A DNA stretch of 64,000 bases from Flavobacterium sp. LC2016-01 (GCF_009711135.1 NZ_WMIC01000005.1:1-64000), one strand, 5' to 3'. Counted from the stretch's first letter, positions 53,144-62,647 are shown. Translations and numbers: made by a program. Notes: generated by a model not told the origin, from the sequence alone.

Positions 53144-55846
53144 CTAAAATTGTTGACCAATGATGAAATGAGTTTCCCATCCATTTGCTTTATTGGTAAC
53201 AGAGTTAGGAAGTGCGTCAAAACCGTAACCGAAATCAATTCCTAGTAATCCGAATGCTGGCATGAATACACGTAAACCTACACCTGCAGAACGGCTCAAA
53301 TCAAACGGGTTATAATCCTTAAATGTTGGATAAGATGAACCTGCTTCTAAGAATGTCAGCGCATAAATTGACGCTGATGATTTTAATGTAATTGGATAAC
53401 GTAACTCCATAGAGAATTTGTTATAAATTGTTGCTCCAATTTGCTGACCAGCGGCATTTGTAGGAGTCAATGATCCATTTGGATATCCTCTTAAACCAAT
53501 AGTTTCTCTACCGTCCATTGAGTACTGTGCCATTCCGTCTCCTCCTAAATAAAAACGCTCAAATGGTACTACACCTCTTGCTTGATCGTAAGCTCCTAAG
53601 AAACCAAACTCTGTCAGGGTTCTTAAAACTAGTTTACCATATACTTTTGTATACCAGTCTGCTTTAAATTTGATTTTATAATATTCTAACCAATTGTATT
53701 TCTTTTGATCGACTTTAGCTTGATCAGTGTCAGCATTTGCATAATCAGATCCAACACTTACATATCCAGATTGTCCGTTTACCGTTTCTGTTTTCACAAA
53801 ATCACCCGTGTTTAACGGCTGACCATCTACTCCAGATGTTGGTGTTCCAGTATATTGTGTTTTGTATTCTTTCTGGTTTTGTAAGTCTCCATAATTGATT
53901 CCGTTAAGTAAAGAATAAGGAGGCGTTACTTTTGCAGAAATACTAAACTCCGAACCATACATAGGGAATATAGGGTTTGTACCTTTATTATTTCTGGTAA
54001 GACCTATAGTATAAGCAAGGTTTCGCGATGCTCCATTACCAAAGGTAAATAATCCTGTATAATAATTGTTCAAGTCATAGTGCTGATAACTTACCGATTG
54101 TGATAATACGAAGAAATCATCAGGTACTTGTAAACGTTTTGCTAAACCAACTTGTACTGTAAAAATATTAAAACTTTTGCTTTTATCAACAGTTCTTGTT
54201 GCGTAATTGTTGTTGAACTGTTTACTATAAGAAATTGCAGAACTGAATTGTACTGGTTTCTTGCCTCCAAACCATGGTTCAGAGAATGATAAACTATAAG
54301 TCTGGAAGTATGTACTTCCTTGTAAACGAAGGGCTACTTTTTGACCATCTCCCATTGGAAGCGGTTTGTAAGATTCTTTGTTAAATATATTTCTTGCTGA
54401 GAAGTTATTGAATGAAAGACCTAAAGTTCCAATGAAACCTCCACCACCGTAACCTCCTTGAAGCTCAACCTGGCTAGATCCTTTTTCAACAAGTTGATAT
54501 TCGATATCAACTGTTCCTGCTCCAGCATCAACATTTCTAAATTCAGGTTTGATAGATTCTGGATCAAAGAAACCTAACTGTCCAATTTCACGAATTGTTC
54601 TTACTAATTCTTCTTTACTGTATTTGTTTCCAGGTTTTGTTCTTAGCTCACGATAAATTACGTGGTCATTTGTTTTGTCATTTCCTGTAACATAAATTTT
54701 GTTGAAATAAGCAATTGGACCTTCTGTAACTCTAATTTCAAAATCAATAGTATCGTTAACTGTTTTTACCTCTACAGCATTGATGTTAGAGAACAAATAA
54801 CCGTTGTTTTGATATAAGTTTGTAATATCTTCTGCGTCTGGTTTTGTTTTATCTGCAATACGTTTTTCTAGTAAAACTCCGTTGTAAGTTTCTCCTTTTT
54901 TAATACCTAAAATACGGTGAAGAAACTGGTCAGAATAAACAGTATTTCCTAAAAATTTAATATTTCCAAAGTAATATTTGTTTCCTTCTTCTACATTAAT
55001 TTTAATAGCAAGCATATTTTTCTGCTTATTATAAGTAACAGAATCATAAATAATACGAGCATCTCGGTAACCTTTTTCTTTATAAGCAGCAACTACTTTT
55101 TCTAAGTCGGTTTTGTATTTTTCAGGAATGAATTTTGATGCTTTTAAAACACGAAGTACATTTTTTTGCTTCGTATCTTTCATTGCAGCTCTTAATTGAG
55201 TGTCAGTAAGTTGTTTGTTTCCAGTGAAATCAATACTGCTGATTTTTACCTTATCGCCCTTGTCAATTCGGACAAGCATATTTACCATATGACCGTTGAT
55301 GGTATCAGGTGTATTTGTAATAGTAACTTTTGTGTTATAAAAACCTTCTTTTTTATATTTATTTTCGATGTAATTTTTGGTAGTGGTAATTAAGTTTTCA
55401 TTGACAATTTTGTTTTTTGTCAAATTATTATCCTTAATAAGTCCTTCGATTTTACTTTTCTTGACACCAACAATTTTAACTTCATTTAATTTAGGAAGCT
55501 CAACAATATTAAGGTCTAGATAAATACTGTCATTTTCAACTTTATTGATGTAAAAAGCGATTTCGTCAAAAAGGCCAAGTTTGCCTAACTTTTTAATTGC
55601 GCTGCTTATTTCTTCACCAGGAACTGTTATTTCCTGTCCTTTTTGAAGACCAGAAAACGTAACAACGGTTTGTTCATTGAAGCTTATTTTACCAACAACA
55701 GAAACTTTAGCAAGAATATATTTTTTTCCTTGATCAAAAGGAACTCGATCTTGTGCTTTTATTTGTGAAAAACTACCCAAAAGTAGCAGGGTAAGGACTA
55801 TTTGTACTCTTTTTTGTAACACTAAAAAATTATTTAATTTGTTCAC
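53144..55846 (-). CDS. bamA: Outer-membrane assembly factor BamA
   Basis: About 900 residues from a GTG at 55846 that overlaps the uppS end. Upstream in-frame starts lie inside uppS and lack a signal sequence, whereas the GTG leads to RVQIVLTLLLLGSFSQIKAQ. Five POTRA domains (about 35-430) carry repeats such as VEEGNKYYFGNIKFLGNTVYS and VTEGPIAYFNKIYVTGN; a 16-strand barrel follows, with the family motif RFYLGGDGM (about 790) and a terminal strand ending in FIIGQQF. BamA inserts barrel proteins, here including SprA and the PorP family. Operon: nadK, DUF6089, uppS, bamA, skp, skp. Confidence 0.95.
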   Translation of the reverse strand: MNKLNNFLVLQKRVQIVLTLLLLGSFSQIKAQDRVPFDQGKKYILAKVSVVGKISFNEQTVVTFSGLQKGQEITVPGEEISSAIKKLGKLGLFDEIAFYINKVENDSIYLDLNIVELPKLNEVKIVGVKKSKIEGLIKDNNLTKNKIVNENLITTTKNYIENKYKKEGFYNTKVTITNTPDTINGHMVNMLVRIDKGDKVKISSIDFTGNKQLTDTQLRAAMKDTKQKNVLRVLKASKFIPEKYKTDLEKVVAAYKEKGYRDARIIYDSVTYNKQKNMLAIKINVEEGNKYYFGNIKFLGNTVYSDQFLHRILGIKKGETYNGVLLEKRIADKTKPDAEDITNLYQNNGYLFSNINAVEVKTVNDTIDFEIRVTEGPIAYFNKIYVTGNDKTNDHVIYRELRTKPGNKYSKEELVRTIREIGQLGFFDPESIKPEFRNVDAGAGTVDIEYQLVEKGSSQVELQGGYGGGGFIGTLGLSFNNFSARNIFNKESYKPLPMGDGQKVALRLQGSTYFQTYSLSFSEPWFGGKKPVQFSSAISYSKQFNNNYATRTVDKSKSFNIFTVQVGLAKRLQVPDDFFVLSQSVSYQHYDLNNYYTGLFTFGNGASRNLAYTIGLTRNNKGTNPIFPMYGSEFSISAKVTPPYSLLNGINYGDLQNQKEYKTQYTGTPTSGVDGQPLNTGDFVKTETVNGQSGYVSVGSDYANADTDQAKVDQKKYNWLEYYKIKFKADWYTKVYGKLVLRTLTEFGFLGAYDQARGVVPFERFYLGGDGMAQYSMDGRETIGLRGYPNGSLTPTNAAGQQIGATIYNKFSMELRYPITLKSSASIYALTFLEAGSSYPTFKDYNPFDLSRSAGVGLRVFMPAFGLLGIDFGYGFDALPNSVTNKANGWETHFIIGQQF

Positions 55847-56570
55847 TGGTTTTTCCAAATCTACGTTCTCTTTTTTGATAACTAATGATAGCCTCATATA
55901 AATCTTGATCTTTAAAGTCTGGCCACAAGACATTCGTAAAATACAATTCTGCATAGGCAATCTGCCATAGCAAAAAGTTACTTATTCTATGTTCTCCACT
56001 TGTTCGTATTAATAAATCTACGTCAGGTAAATTTTGCGTGTAAAGATGCTCATTTATAATTGAATCGTCAATAGTGTCTAATGAAATTATATTATTTTTA
56101 ACTTTATCGCTGATGATTCTCACGGCATTTACCAATTCCTCTCTCGATCCGTAGCTTAAAGCCAGTGTCAGCGTAAGGCGTGTGTTGTTTTTAGTCTTCT
56201 CAATAACGTCTAAAAGCTCTTTTTGGGCTGATTTTGGCAGTTTTTCAAGATTGCCAATTGCATTAAGTCTGATATTGTTCTCTTGTAGAGTAACAAGTTC
56301 TTTTTTTAATGAATTGATCAATATTTTCATTAAGGCTTCGACTTCCAGTTTTGGACGGTTCCAGTTTTCTGTCGAAAAAGCATATAGCGTTAAGTATTCA
56401 ATACCTAATTTAGCGCAATTAGTAATTGTTTTTTTAACTGATTTTGTTCCGTTTTCGTGACCAAAAGCGCGTAAAAATCCTTGTTGTTTTGCCCAACGTC
56501 CATTTCCGTCCATGATAATGGCCAGATGTTTTGGTAAGTTTGAGCGATCTATAGTGTCTAGTAAATTCAT
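55830..56570 (-). CDS. uppS: Isoprenyl transferase (undecaprenyl pyrophosphate synthase)
   Basis: About 246 residues from the ATG at 56570, 4 bases after the DUF6089 stop; an earlier start would overlap that gene. LPKHLAIIMDGNGRWAKQQG holds the catalytic aspartate and the phosphate-binding site, and ALSYGSREELVNAVR, LLIRTSGEHRISNFLLWQIAYAELYFTNVLWPDF are conserved. It makes the C55 lipid carrier for peptidoglycan and surface polysaccharides. Overlaps the bamA start by 17 bases. Confidence 0.96.
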   Translation of the reverse strand: MNLLDTIDRSNLPKHLAIIMDGNGRWAKQQGFLRAFGHENGTKSVKKTITNCAKLGIEYLTLYAFSTENWNRPKLEVEALMKILINSLKKELVTLQENNIRLNAIGNLEKLPKSAQKELLDVIEKTKNNTRLTLTLALSYGSREELVNAVRIISDKVKNNIISLDTIDDSIINEHLYTQNLPDVDLLIRTSGEHRISNFLLWQIAYAELYFTNVLWPDFKDQDLYEAIISYQKRERRFGKTSEQIK

Positions 56571-56574
56571 TGTA

Positions 56575-57258
56575 TTATTCTGCGCAATAGCAAGGTTTTT
56601 GTCCAAAGGTATACGTTAAAGTAATGCCAGAGAAGACATACCAGTCGTTATTATTTAAATTTCCAAAACGCAAATTCGATAAATTGCTGTTACTTGGGTT
56701 GCTTCCGTCAATATTATCTGTAAAGGTATAACGGGCGCCAACTTCTGCACCTATCACAAAATGCGGTGTTACGTTTGATTTTATTCCTAATGTCATAGGT
56801 ATGGCAAAAGAACCTGCATCTTTGTCTTTTTTTGTGGCTCCTCCGCTAATGTATAAATCATCATAAAAAAAGGCACTTATACCTGTGTATATATAAGGTG
56901 TAACTTTTGTATGGTAATCATGCAAATTGAAATCGAAAAAATTAAATTCTAAACCAGCTGAAAACTCTTTGATTTTGTTTTCGAAACTGTAGCCTCTTTT
57001 GTTTCTTCCTGATTCATCAGAATCTTTATCATTTCCTGCAACTGTTGATTGTGTATAGGAAAAACGATAGGCATGGCGCGGGCTCTTATTCCATTTGTAT
57101 AATACGCCAAAAGCCAGTTTATCTGGATTGATATATGTCGTACTTCCTACGTCTCCAACAAAGTTGCTTCCGCCAAGAAAAACACCAATCTCATTGATTT
57201 GAGCATTAAGTGTAATAAAGGGGAAAAAACATAACAATAAATTAAAAATTTTCTTCAT
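56575..57258 (-). CDS. DUF6089-like outer-membrane barrel protein
   Basis: 227 residues. A signal peptide (KIFNLLLCFFPFITLNAQ) is followed by INEIGVFLGGSNFVGDVGSTTYINPDKLAFGVLYKWNKSPRHAYRFSYT and further barrel strands, ending TYTFGQKPCYCAE. Recognised by its conserved place before uppS in flavobacteria; function unknown. The cysteine pair near the C-terminus (CYC) is unusual. A -7 box lies 18 bases upstream. Confidence 0.82.
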   Translation of the reverse strand: MKKIFNLLLCFFPFITLNAQINEIGVFLGGSNFVGDVGSTTYINPDKLAFGVLYKWNKSPRHAYRFSYTQSTVAGNDKDSDESGRNKRGYSFENKIKEFSAGLEFNFFDFNLHDYHTKVTPYIYTGISAFFYDDLYISGGATKKDKDAGSFAIPMTLGIKSNVTPHFVIGAEVGARYTFTDNIDGSNPSNSNLSNLRFGNLNNNDWYVFSGITLTYTFGQKPCYCAE

Positions 57259-57276
57259 TTAATTCAAAATTGCGTG

Positions 57277-57284
57277 CAAATATA
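57277..57284 (-). promoter_or_regulatory. Candidate -7 box for DUF6089-uppS-bamA-skp operon
   Basis: TATATTTG on the minus strand, 19 bases before the ATG. The 147 bases between this and the nadK stop show no gene. Confidence 0.55.
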
Positions 57285-57431
57285 ATAATTATCGATACGA
57301 ATCAACGTTGCTTTGATTAAATGTGCTTTTTTTTCAATTTACATTATGATTTTGAGACATTTAATGCGGATTCGATACATGCAGAACGAGAAAAAGTGGT
57401 ATTATCGTATAGTCAGCCGTCAGAAAAAGAC

Positions 57432-58316
57432 TTAATTTCTTTTGTCTTCTCCCCAGAGCAATTTATTTCTCAAAGTTTTTAAGAAAGTCTCTCCCGGAAT
57501 CTCTACCATTTTGATTTTGTAATCTGTTTTTTTGATTTTTAAGATAGATTCATTTTTAACAGATGAAATTCTTGAATCTAGAGAAACTAAATATTGATCT
57601 TCTCTTCCTGTAACGCGTAAAGTTATTTCGGTGTCATCAGGAATTACAAGTGGTCTGGCTGTTAAATTATGTGGTGCAATAGGAGTAATTACTAAGCTTT
57701 TTACATCTGGCGTTAATATTGGTCCGCCACAGCTTAAAGAATAACCTGTTGAACCGGTTGGCGTCGAAATAATCAAACCATCTGCCCAATATGAATTTAA
57801 ATATTCGTTGTTAAGGTAAGTTTCCACAGTAATCATCGAAGTAGTGTCTTTACGGCTGACAGTAACTTCGTTCATCGCGAAATTCAGTTCTTCAAAAGCG
57901 TCGTTTTTAGGTTCAGAAGTCAATCCTAATAAAGTACGTTCAGAAGTTGTGTAATTTTGATCAATAACGAACTGCAATAAACTGTCAATATTCTCTTTTT
58001 GAACTTTGGCTAAAAAACCTAATCTTCCTGCATTTATACCTAATAAAGGCACGCCTGAATTACGAACAAAAGCGGCAGATCTTAAAACGGTACCATCGCC
58101 GCCAATACTAATCAGCATTTCAAAACTATTATCTAAAATTGTACTTGAAGAGAATGTTTTATAGTCTTTTTTTATGAGCTGTTTTTCATAAAGCATCTCC
58201 AGAAAATTTTCTTCAATAACGAGTTCAACATTGTTTGAAGCAAAAAACGAGAAAATGTCTTTTATAATAGGCTCGGTGCTGTTTTGATAATATTGTCCGT
58301 AAATGGCTATTTTCAT
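57432..58316 (-). CDS. nadK: NAD kinase
   Basis: 294 residues with the diagnostic ISIGGDGTVLRSAAFVR (about 71-87, Gly-Gly-Asp-Gly), ELNFAMNEVTVSRKDT and STPTGSTGYSLSCGGPILTP. It phosphorylates NAD to NADP, which maeB then uses. No fused domains. It sits downstream of the CBS gene in the same direction; the 137 bases between them hold degenerate repeats rather than a clear promoter. Confidence 0.96.
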   Translation of the reverse strand: MKIAIYGQYYQNSTEPIIKDIFSFFASNNVELVIEENFLEMLYEKQLIKKDYKTFSSSTILDNSFEMLISIGGDGTVLRSAAFVRNSGVPLLGINAGRLGFLAKVQKENIDSLLQFVIDQNYTTSERTLLGLTSEPKNDAFEELNFAMNEVTVSRKDTTSMITVETYLNNEYLNSYWADGLIISTPTGSTGYSLSCGGPILTPDVKSLVITPIAPHNLTARPLVIPDDTEITLRVTGREDQYLVSLDSRISSVKNESILKIKKTDYKIKMVEIPGETFLKTLRNKLLWGEDKRN

Positions 58317-58320
58317 TATT

Positions 58321-58456
58321 TTTAAATTAGATAATGTGGCAATTAGAAAATGTGATAATTGGAAAATATGATTATTAGATAATTACGAATGAGATGATTT
58401 TTCAATTTTAAATACAAAAAATTATCTAATTTTCTCATTGACTAATTATCTAATTA
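58321..58456. repeat. Degenerate AT-rich inverted repeat of TAATTATCT words
   Basis: ATTAGATAAT-type words on the left (near 58326 and 58374) face their complement ATTATCTAAT on the right (58421, 58446), giving imperfect ~40-base arms. The right arm reaches the stop codon of the CBS gene (58454-58456). Confidence 0.6.
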
Positions 58457-59113
58457 AATATTAAGGTATTTGTCTAAGTAATCAGAGCGTTCTTTTAAGC
58501 TATTGATGTAAGCATCTTCCTGATGTTCAGAAATAATTTCATAATTATATCGTCTAAAAGTCTGGATGATTTCATTCATTGGTCCAACACCAATTTTGAC
58601 CGTAATCTGAACATTTTCTAAATCAGCTTCCGATATAAAACAGCCTAGAATTTTTCCATTATTGCTTTCTACAATTTGAGTTACTTGACCCATTGAATAA
58701 TCCAAAAGCCCTTTTTGAACGATAATAATACCGCCTTGTTCTTTTAAAAATGGCGTTTCCTGAAAGAATCTCATGATATCTTCCATTTCGTAATAGCCTA
58801 TGTAACTGTTGTTTTCATCTAATACCGGAATTGTATTAGTATGATTTTTGGCAAAAACTTCCAGAACATCAAGCCAGATCATTGATTTTCGAGCAAAAAA
58901 ACGCTCTAAAGTGTATTTGTAATCAATTGCTTTTTTGTCTGTGTCAAAAGTTTCGATATCATCTGAAGCAATACTTCCAATGAAAATTCCGTCCTCGAGA
59001 ACTGGGAAATGCGAAAAATCAACATCCGCAAAAAAGTCCTGAACAGATGCTATCGTTTCCTGACTGTCAATCGCTCTGAAATCATTGGTGATATAGTTTG
59101 TAATTTCTGTCAT
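58454..59113 (-). CDS. CBS-domain protein, 219 residues
   Basis: Two CBS motifs (about 10-60 with FSHFPVLEDGIFIGSIASDDIE and 70-125 with HTNTIPVLDENNSYIGYYEMEDI), then a C-terminal ACT-like region (IVQKGLLDYSMGQVTQIVESNNGKILGCFI... GVGPMNEIIQTFRRYNYEI). Acetoin-utilisation AcuB-type proteins have a related layout. Ligand and partner unknown. Lies just before nadK in the direction of transcription, divergent from pdxJ. Confidence 0.85.
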   Translation of the reverse strand: MTEITNYITNDFRAIDSQETIASVQDFFADVDFSHFPVLEDGIFIGSIASDDIETFDTDKKAIDYKYTLERFFARKSMIWLDVLEVFAKNHTNTIPVLDENNSYIGYYEMEDIMRFFQETPFLKEQGGIIIVQKGLLDYSMGQVTQIVESNNGKILGCFISEADLENVQITVKIGVGPMNEIIQTFRRYNYEIISEHQEDAYINSLKERSDYLDKYLNI

Positions 59114-59180
59114 AAATCAATTGAAGATATTTCCTTGCAAAATAATCAAAAAATACCAAAAACTGCTACGTTTTACTTTG

Positions 59181-59188
59181 TATTTTTG
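59181..59188 (+). promoter_or_regulatory. Candidate -7 box for pdxJ operon
   Basis: TATTTTTG matches TAnnTTTG, 42 bases before the pdxJ ATG. Confidence 0.5.
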
Positions 59189-59230
59189 TCGTAACAAATA
59201 TAGTGTTACTAGAATTAATTATCTATTTAT

Positions 59231-59944
59231 ATGACAAAGTTAAGTGTAAATATCAATAAAATTGCAACCTTAAGAAATGCCCGTGGCGGAAATGTTCCTG
59301 ATTTATTAAAAGTAGCGTCCGATATTCAAAAATTTGGAGCTCAGGGAATCACCATTCACCCACGTCCAGATGAGCGCCACATTCGTTATCAGGATGCTCG
59401 TGATTTAAAAGCAATTGTTACTACAGAATATAATATTGAAGGAAATCCGCAGCATAATTTTATTGATTTGGTTTTAGAATGCAAACCAGATCAGGTAACA
59501 TTAGTTCCAGATGCTGTTGGCGCAATAACGTCATCTGCAGGTTGGGATACGATTAAAAATCAAGAATATTTGACTGAAGTTATTCAGGAATTTCAAAGAA
59601 ACGGAATCAGGACTTCCATTTTTGTTGATCCAGTTTTAGAAATTATTGAAGGTGCCAAAAAAACAGGAACTGACAGAATTGAATTATATACAGAAGCTTT
59701 TGCGCATCAATATGATTTAGGGAATAAAAATGGAATTGATCCTTACACGAAAGCGGCAGAATTAGCAAATGAATTAGGTTTAGGAATTAATGCTGGACAT
59801 GATTTGAGTTTAGATAATATTCAGTTTTTTAAACAAAACATTCCTGGTTTGCTTGAAGTTTCAATTGGGCATGCCTTAATTTCAGAAGCACTTTATCTTG
59901 GTTTAGATAATGTGGTTAATATGTATTTGAACAAGTTGAAATAA
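59231..59944 (+). CDS. pdxJ: Pyridoxine 5'-phosphate synthase
   Basis: 237 residues. The PdxJ barrel is clear: LSVNINKIATLRNARGGNVPDL, GITIHPRPDERHIRYQDARDL and GINAGHDLSLDNI, with VSIGHALISEALYLGL near the end. It condenses 1-deoxyxylulose-5-phosphate with 3-amino-2-oxopropyl phosphate in vitamin B6 synthesis. The alpha/beta hydrolase gene follows after 21 bases, probably in the same transcript. Confidence 0.96.
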   Translation: MTKLSVNINKIATLRNARGGNVPDLLKVASDIQKFGAQGITIHPRPDERHIRYQDARDLKAIVTTEYNIEGNPQHNFIDLVLECKPDQVTLVPDAVGAITSSAGWDTIKNQEYLTEVIQEFQRNGIRTSIFVDPVLEIIEGAKKTGTDRIELYTEAFAHQYDLGNKNGIDPYTKAAELANELGLGINAGHDLSLDNIQFFKQNIPGLLEVSIGHALISEALYLGLDNVVNMYLNKLK

Positions 59945-59965
59945 TTCTTTAGAAAAAAATAAAAT

Positions 59966-60730
59966 ATGCTTTACTCAAAAATAGAAGGCGAAGGAAAACC
60001 ATTTGTGATCATGCACGGTTTTCTTGGAATGTCTGATAACTGGAAAACACTTGCGGGGCAATATGTCGAAGCTGGATTTCAAGTTCATATTTTAGATTTA
60101 AGAAATCACGGTCGCAGTTTTCATTCTGATGAATGGTCTTATGAAGCCATGGTTCAGGATGTTTTTGAATACTGTCAGGCAAATAATTTGACAAGAATTG
60201 ATATGCTTGGACATTCGATGGGAGGGAAAGTAGCCATGCTTTTTGCAACAACTCATCCAGAAATAGTGGACAAACTGATTGTGGCCGATATTGGTCCGAG
60301 ATTTTACAAACAGCATCATCAGGATATTTTGGCAGGATTAAATGCAGTCGATTTTTCTGTAAAACCAAGCAGAGCTGATGTTGAAGCAATCGTAGGACAG
60401 TATGTTCCTGATTTTGGAACGCGTCAGTTTTTATTGAAAAATTTATATTGGAAAGAGCCAGGACAATTGGCTTTCCGATTTAATCTGGAAGTTTTTAATA
60501 ATAATCTTGACGCTATCGGAAAAGCTTTGGCAGATGATTTAGTTTTCGAAAAACCAACATTGTTTATAAGAGGAGGAGAATCGGGATATATTTTAGATTC
60601 GGAAGTCGACTCAATAAAAGAGCATTTCCCGAATTTAAAGTTAGAAACAATTCCAAATGCTGGACATTGGCTTCATGCCGAAAACCCTAAAATGTTTTTT
60701 GAGCTGACAGCCACATTTTTAAAGGAGTAA
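59966..60730 (+). CDS. Alpha/beta-fold hydrolase
   Basis: 254 residues of alpha/beta hydrolase. The oxyanion-side motif VIMHGFLGMSDNW is near the start, the nucleophile is in LGHSMGGKVAM (Ser near residue 82), and the catalytic His is in NAGHWLHAENP near 234. It resembles the YbfF type of esterases. Substrate unknown. Probably cotranscribed with pdxJ. Confidence 0.88.
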   Translation: MLYSKIEGEGKPFVIMHGFLGMSDNWKTLAGQYVEAGFQVHILDLRNHGRSFHSDEWSYEAMVQDVFEYCQANNLTRIDMLGHSMGGKVAMLFATTHPEIVDKLIVADIGPRFYKQHHQDILAGLNAVDFSVKPSRADVEAIVGQYVPDFGTRQFLLKNLYWKEPGQLAFRFNLEVFNNNLDAIGKALADDLVFEKPTLFIRGGESGYILDSEVDSIKEHFPNLKLETIPNAGHWLHAENPKMFFELTATFLKE

Positions 60731-60783
60731 TTAATCTTGATAAAATTTTATTACTTTTAAATAAATTTTAAACCTGAAAAACT

Positions 60784-61128
60784 ATGAAATTAATACTCAG
60801 ACTTCTTGTTACTGCAGCTTTAGTGTTGTTAATAGCTAATTTTTTAAAAGGTGTTCATGTAGCCAGTTTTGGTACGGCTGTAATTGTTGCAGTAGTTTTA
60901 GGATTGCTGAATCTTTTTATAAAACCTATTTTGGTTATTTTGACTTTGCCGGTAACGTTTATTACGCTGGGCTTGTTTTTGTTGGTTATAAATGCCATTA
61001 TAATTTTGCTTTGTACAAATATTGTGGGCGGGTTCAAAGTCGATTCGTTCTGGACAGCATTAATTTTTAGTGTGATTTTGTCTATTCTACAATCTATTAC
61101 TTATAAAATATTAGGAGACGATAAATAA
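60784..61128 (+). CDS. Four-helix membrane protein, phage holin family 4 type
   Basis: 114 residues with four hydrophobic helices: LRLLVTAALVLLIANFL, TAVIVAVVLGLLNLFIKPIL, FITLGLFLLVINAIIILLC and FWTALIFSVILSILQSI. This is the PF04020 family (YvlD-like), named phage holin only by homology; bacterial copies are widespread and not phage genes. Role unknown. Followed by the tig promoter region. Confidence 0.85.
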   Translation: MKLILRLLVTAALVLLIANFLKGVHVASFGTAVIVAVVLGLLNLFIKPILVILTLPVTFITLGLFLLVINAIIILLCTNIVGGFKVDSFWTALIFSVILSILQSITYKILGDDK

Positions 61129-61181
61129 ATAGTATTAAGCAGGGTAAAAACAGCTTCAAATACAATATATTAAAAAGTTGG

Positions 61182-61220
61182 TTGGGTTGCAAAAATTTTA
61201 TAATTTTGCAACCCAATTTT
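61182..61220. promoter_or_regulatory. Perfect 13-bp inverted repeat overlapping the tig promoter
   Basis: TTGGGTTGCAAAA (61182-61194) and TTTTGCAACCCAA (61204-61216) are perfectly complementary with a 9-base spacer. The -7 box TAATTTTG (61201-61208) runs from the spacer into the right arm; a TTG at 61178-61180 stands 20 bases before it. The right arm is followed by TTTTATT, so it also looks like a terminator for the gene before. Confidence 0.75.
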
Positions 61221-61242
61221 ATTATGTAAATTAAAGAAGAAG

Positions 61243-62565
61243 ATGGATATTAAAAGAGTAGCAACAGACGCTGTGAATGAAACGATTGTATTAAACGTTG
61301 TTCACATGGATTATAAAGGTCAAGTAGCAAAAAGAATAAACGAAAAAATGCCATTGGCTACTGTAAAAGGATTTAGAAAAGGACAAGTTCCTAAAGATCT
61401 TGTTGAAAAACAATACGGAAAAGCAATTAAGCAGGAAGAAGTTAAGAAAGTAGTTGATTTGGCTTTAGAGCGTTTTGTTCAATCTGAAAGATTAAATCTT
61501 TTAGGAACTCCTCTTGCTAAAGAAAACGAAAACTTTGATTGGGATGCTGAAGAATTAACTTTCGAATACGAAATTGGTTTAGTGCCAAACTTCGAAATTG
61601 ATCTTGAAGCTAAAAACAATATCGTAAAATATATCGTTACTGCAGATGATAAATTAATCGATGGACAAGTAGAGCGTATCCAAAAACAATTTGGAAAAGC
61701 AATTCCTCAAGATAAAGTTGAAGCGGATTCAGATTTAACTGGAACTTTCACAAACGAAGAAAAAGGAATCAGCAATACAACTACAATTTCTGTTTCTACT
61801 TTCAACAAAAAAGCGGGAGATAAATTCATCGGTAAAAAAGTTGGAGATGTTGTTACAGTAAGCACAAAAGGTTTATTTGAAGACGATCACCAATTAATGG
61901 ATTACTTAAAAGTAGCTCATGATGATGTTCATGGTTTAGATATCGAAGTAAACTTTACAATCGAAGCGATCAACGGTGCTGAATTGGCAGAATTGAACCA
62001 AGAATTATTCGATAAACTTTTTGGTGAAGGAAAAGTAGCTTCTTTAGAAGATTTAAAAGCTAAAATTAAAGAAGATGCTGAAGCACAATTTGCACAGCAA
62101 GCTGACCAAAAATTATTATTAGACGTTCAAGATTTCTTGATCGAAAGCACAAAATTTGATTTACCAGCTGAATTCCTTAAAAAATGGTTGCAAACTGTTG
62201 GAGAGAAAAAACTTTCTGCAGAAGAAGCTGAAGTGGAATACGCAAGATCTGAAAAAGGTTTACGTTTCCAATTAATCGAAGGAAAAGCAATGGCTCAAAG
62301 TAATATCCAAATTACTTTTGAAGACTTAAAAGAGTTTACTTCAGGTGCTATCAGACAACAAATGGCTCAATTTGGACAAACAAACCCAACTGAAGAAGAA
62401 GTTCAAGGAATCGTGGCTAGAGTTTTATCTAACCAAGAAGAAGTGAAAAGACTTTCTGAGCAAGTGGTAGCGGCTAAATTGTTAGATTTATTCAAAGAGA
62501 AAGCAAATCCAACAACTAAAGAAGTTACTTACGAAGAATTTATTGCTGCTTCATACGGAGAATAA
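61243..62565 (+). CDS. tig: Trigger factor
   Basis: 440 residues, the standard size. The ribosome-binding loop KGFRKGQVPKDL is near residue 45, a FKBP-like PPIase domain lies in the middle (about 150-245), and the helical C-terminal chaperone domain follows. It binds the ribosome exit tunnel and folds nascent chains. It has its own promoter with the dyad just described and a terminator after it; clpP and clpX follow, a common arrangement. Confidence 0.96.
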   Translation: MDIKRVATDAVNETIVLNVVHMDYKGQVAKRINEKMPLATVKGFRKGQVPKDLVEKQYGKAIKQEEVKKVVDLALERFVQSERLNLLGTPLAKENENFDWDAEELTFEYEIGLVPNFEIDLEAKNNIVKYIVTADDKLIDGQVERIQKQFGKAIPQDKVEADSDLTGTFTNEEKGISNTTTISVSTFNKKAGDKFIGKKVGDVVTVSTKGLFEDDHQLMDYLKVAHDDVHGLDIEVNFTIEAINGAELAELNQELFDKLFGEGKVASLEDLKAKIKEDAEAQFAQQADQKLLLDVQDFLIESTKFDLPAEFLKKWLQTVGEKKLSAEEAEVEYARSEKGLRFQLIEGKAMAQSNIQITFEDLKEFTSGAIRQQMAQFGQTNPTEEEVQGIVARVLSNQEEVKRLSEQVVAAKLLDLFKEKANPTTKEVTYEEFIAASYGE

Positions 62566-62588
62566 ATTTTAAAGAAATAAGTATATTG

Positions 62589-62623
62589 AGAGCGTCAGGA
62601 TTTTTTTCCTGACGCTCTTTTGT
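62589..62623 (+). terminator. Intrinsic terminator after tig
   Basis: AGAGCGTCAGGA (62589-62600) and TCCTGACGCTCT (62607-62618), a perfect 12-bp stem with a 6-T loop, then TTTTGTTTT. Confidence 0.93.
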
Positions 62624-62647
62624 TTTAATTTATTTTTGATTACTTTT

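Noticed and set aside
60784..61128. Prophage remnant suggested by a holin-family protein
   Set aside because: The family name is misleading; members are common chromosomal membrane proteins and no other phage gene is nearby.
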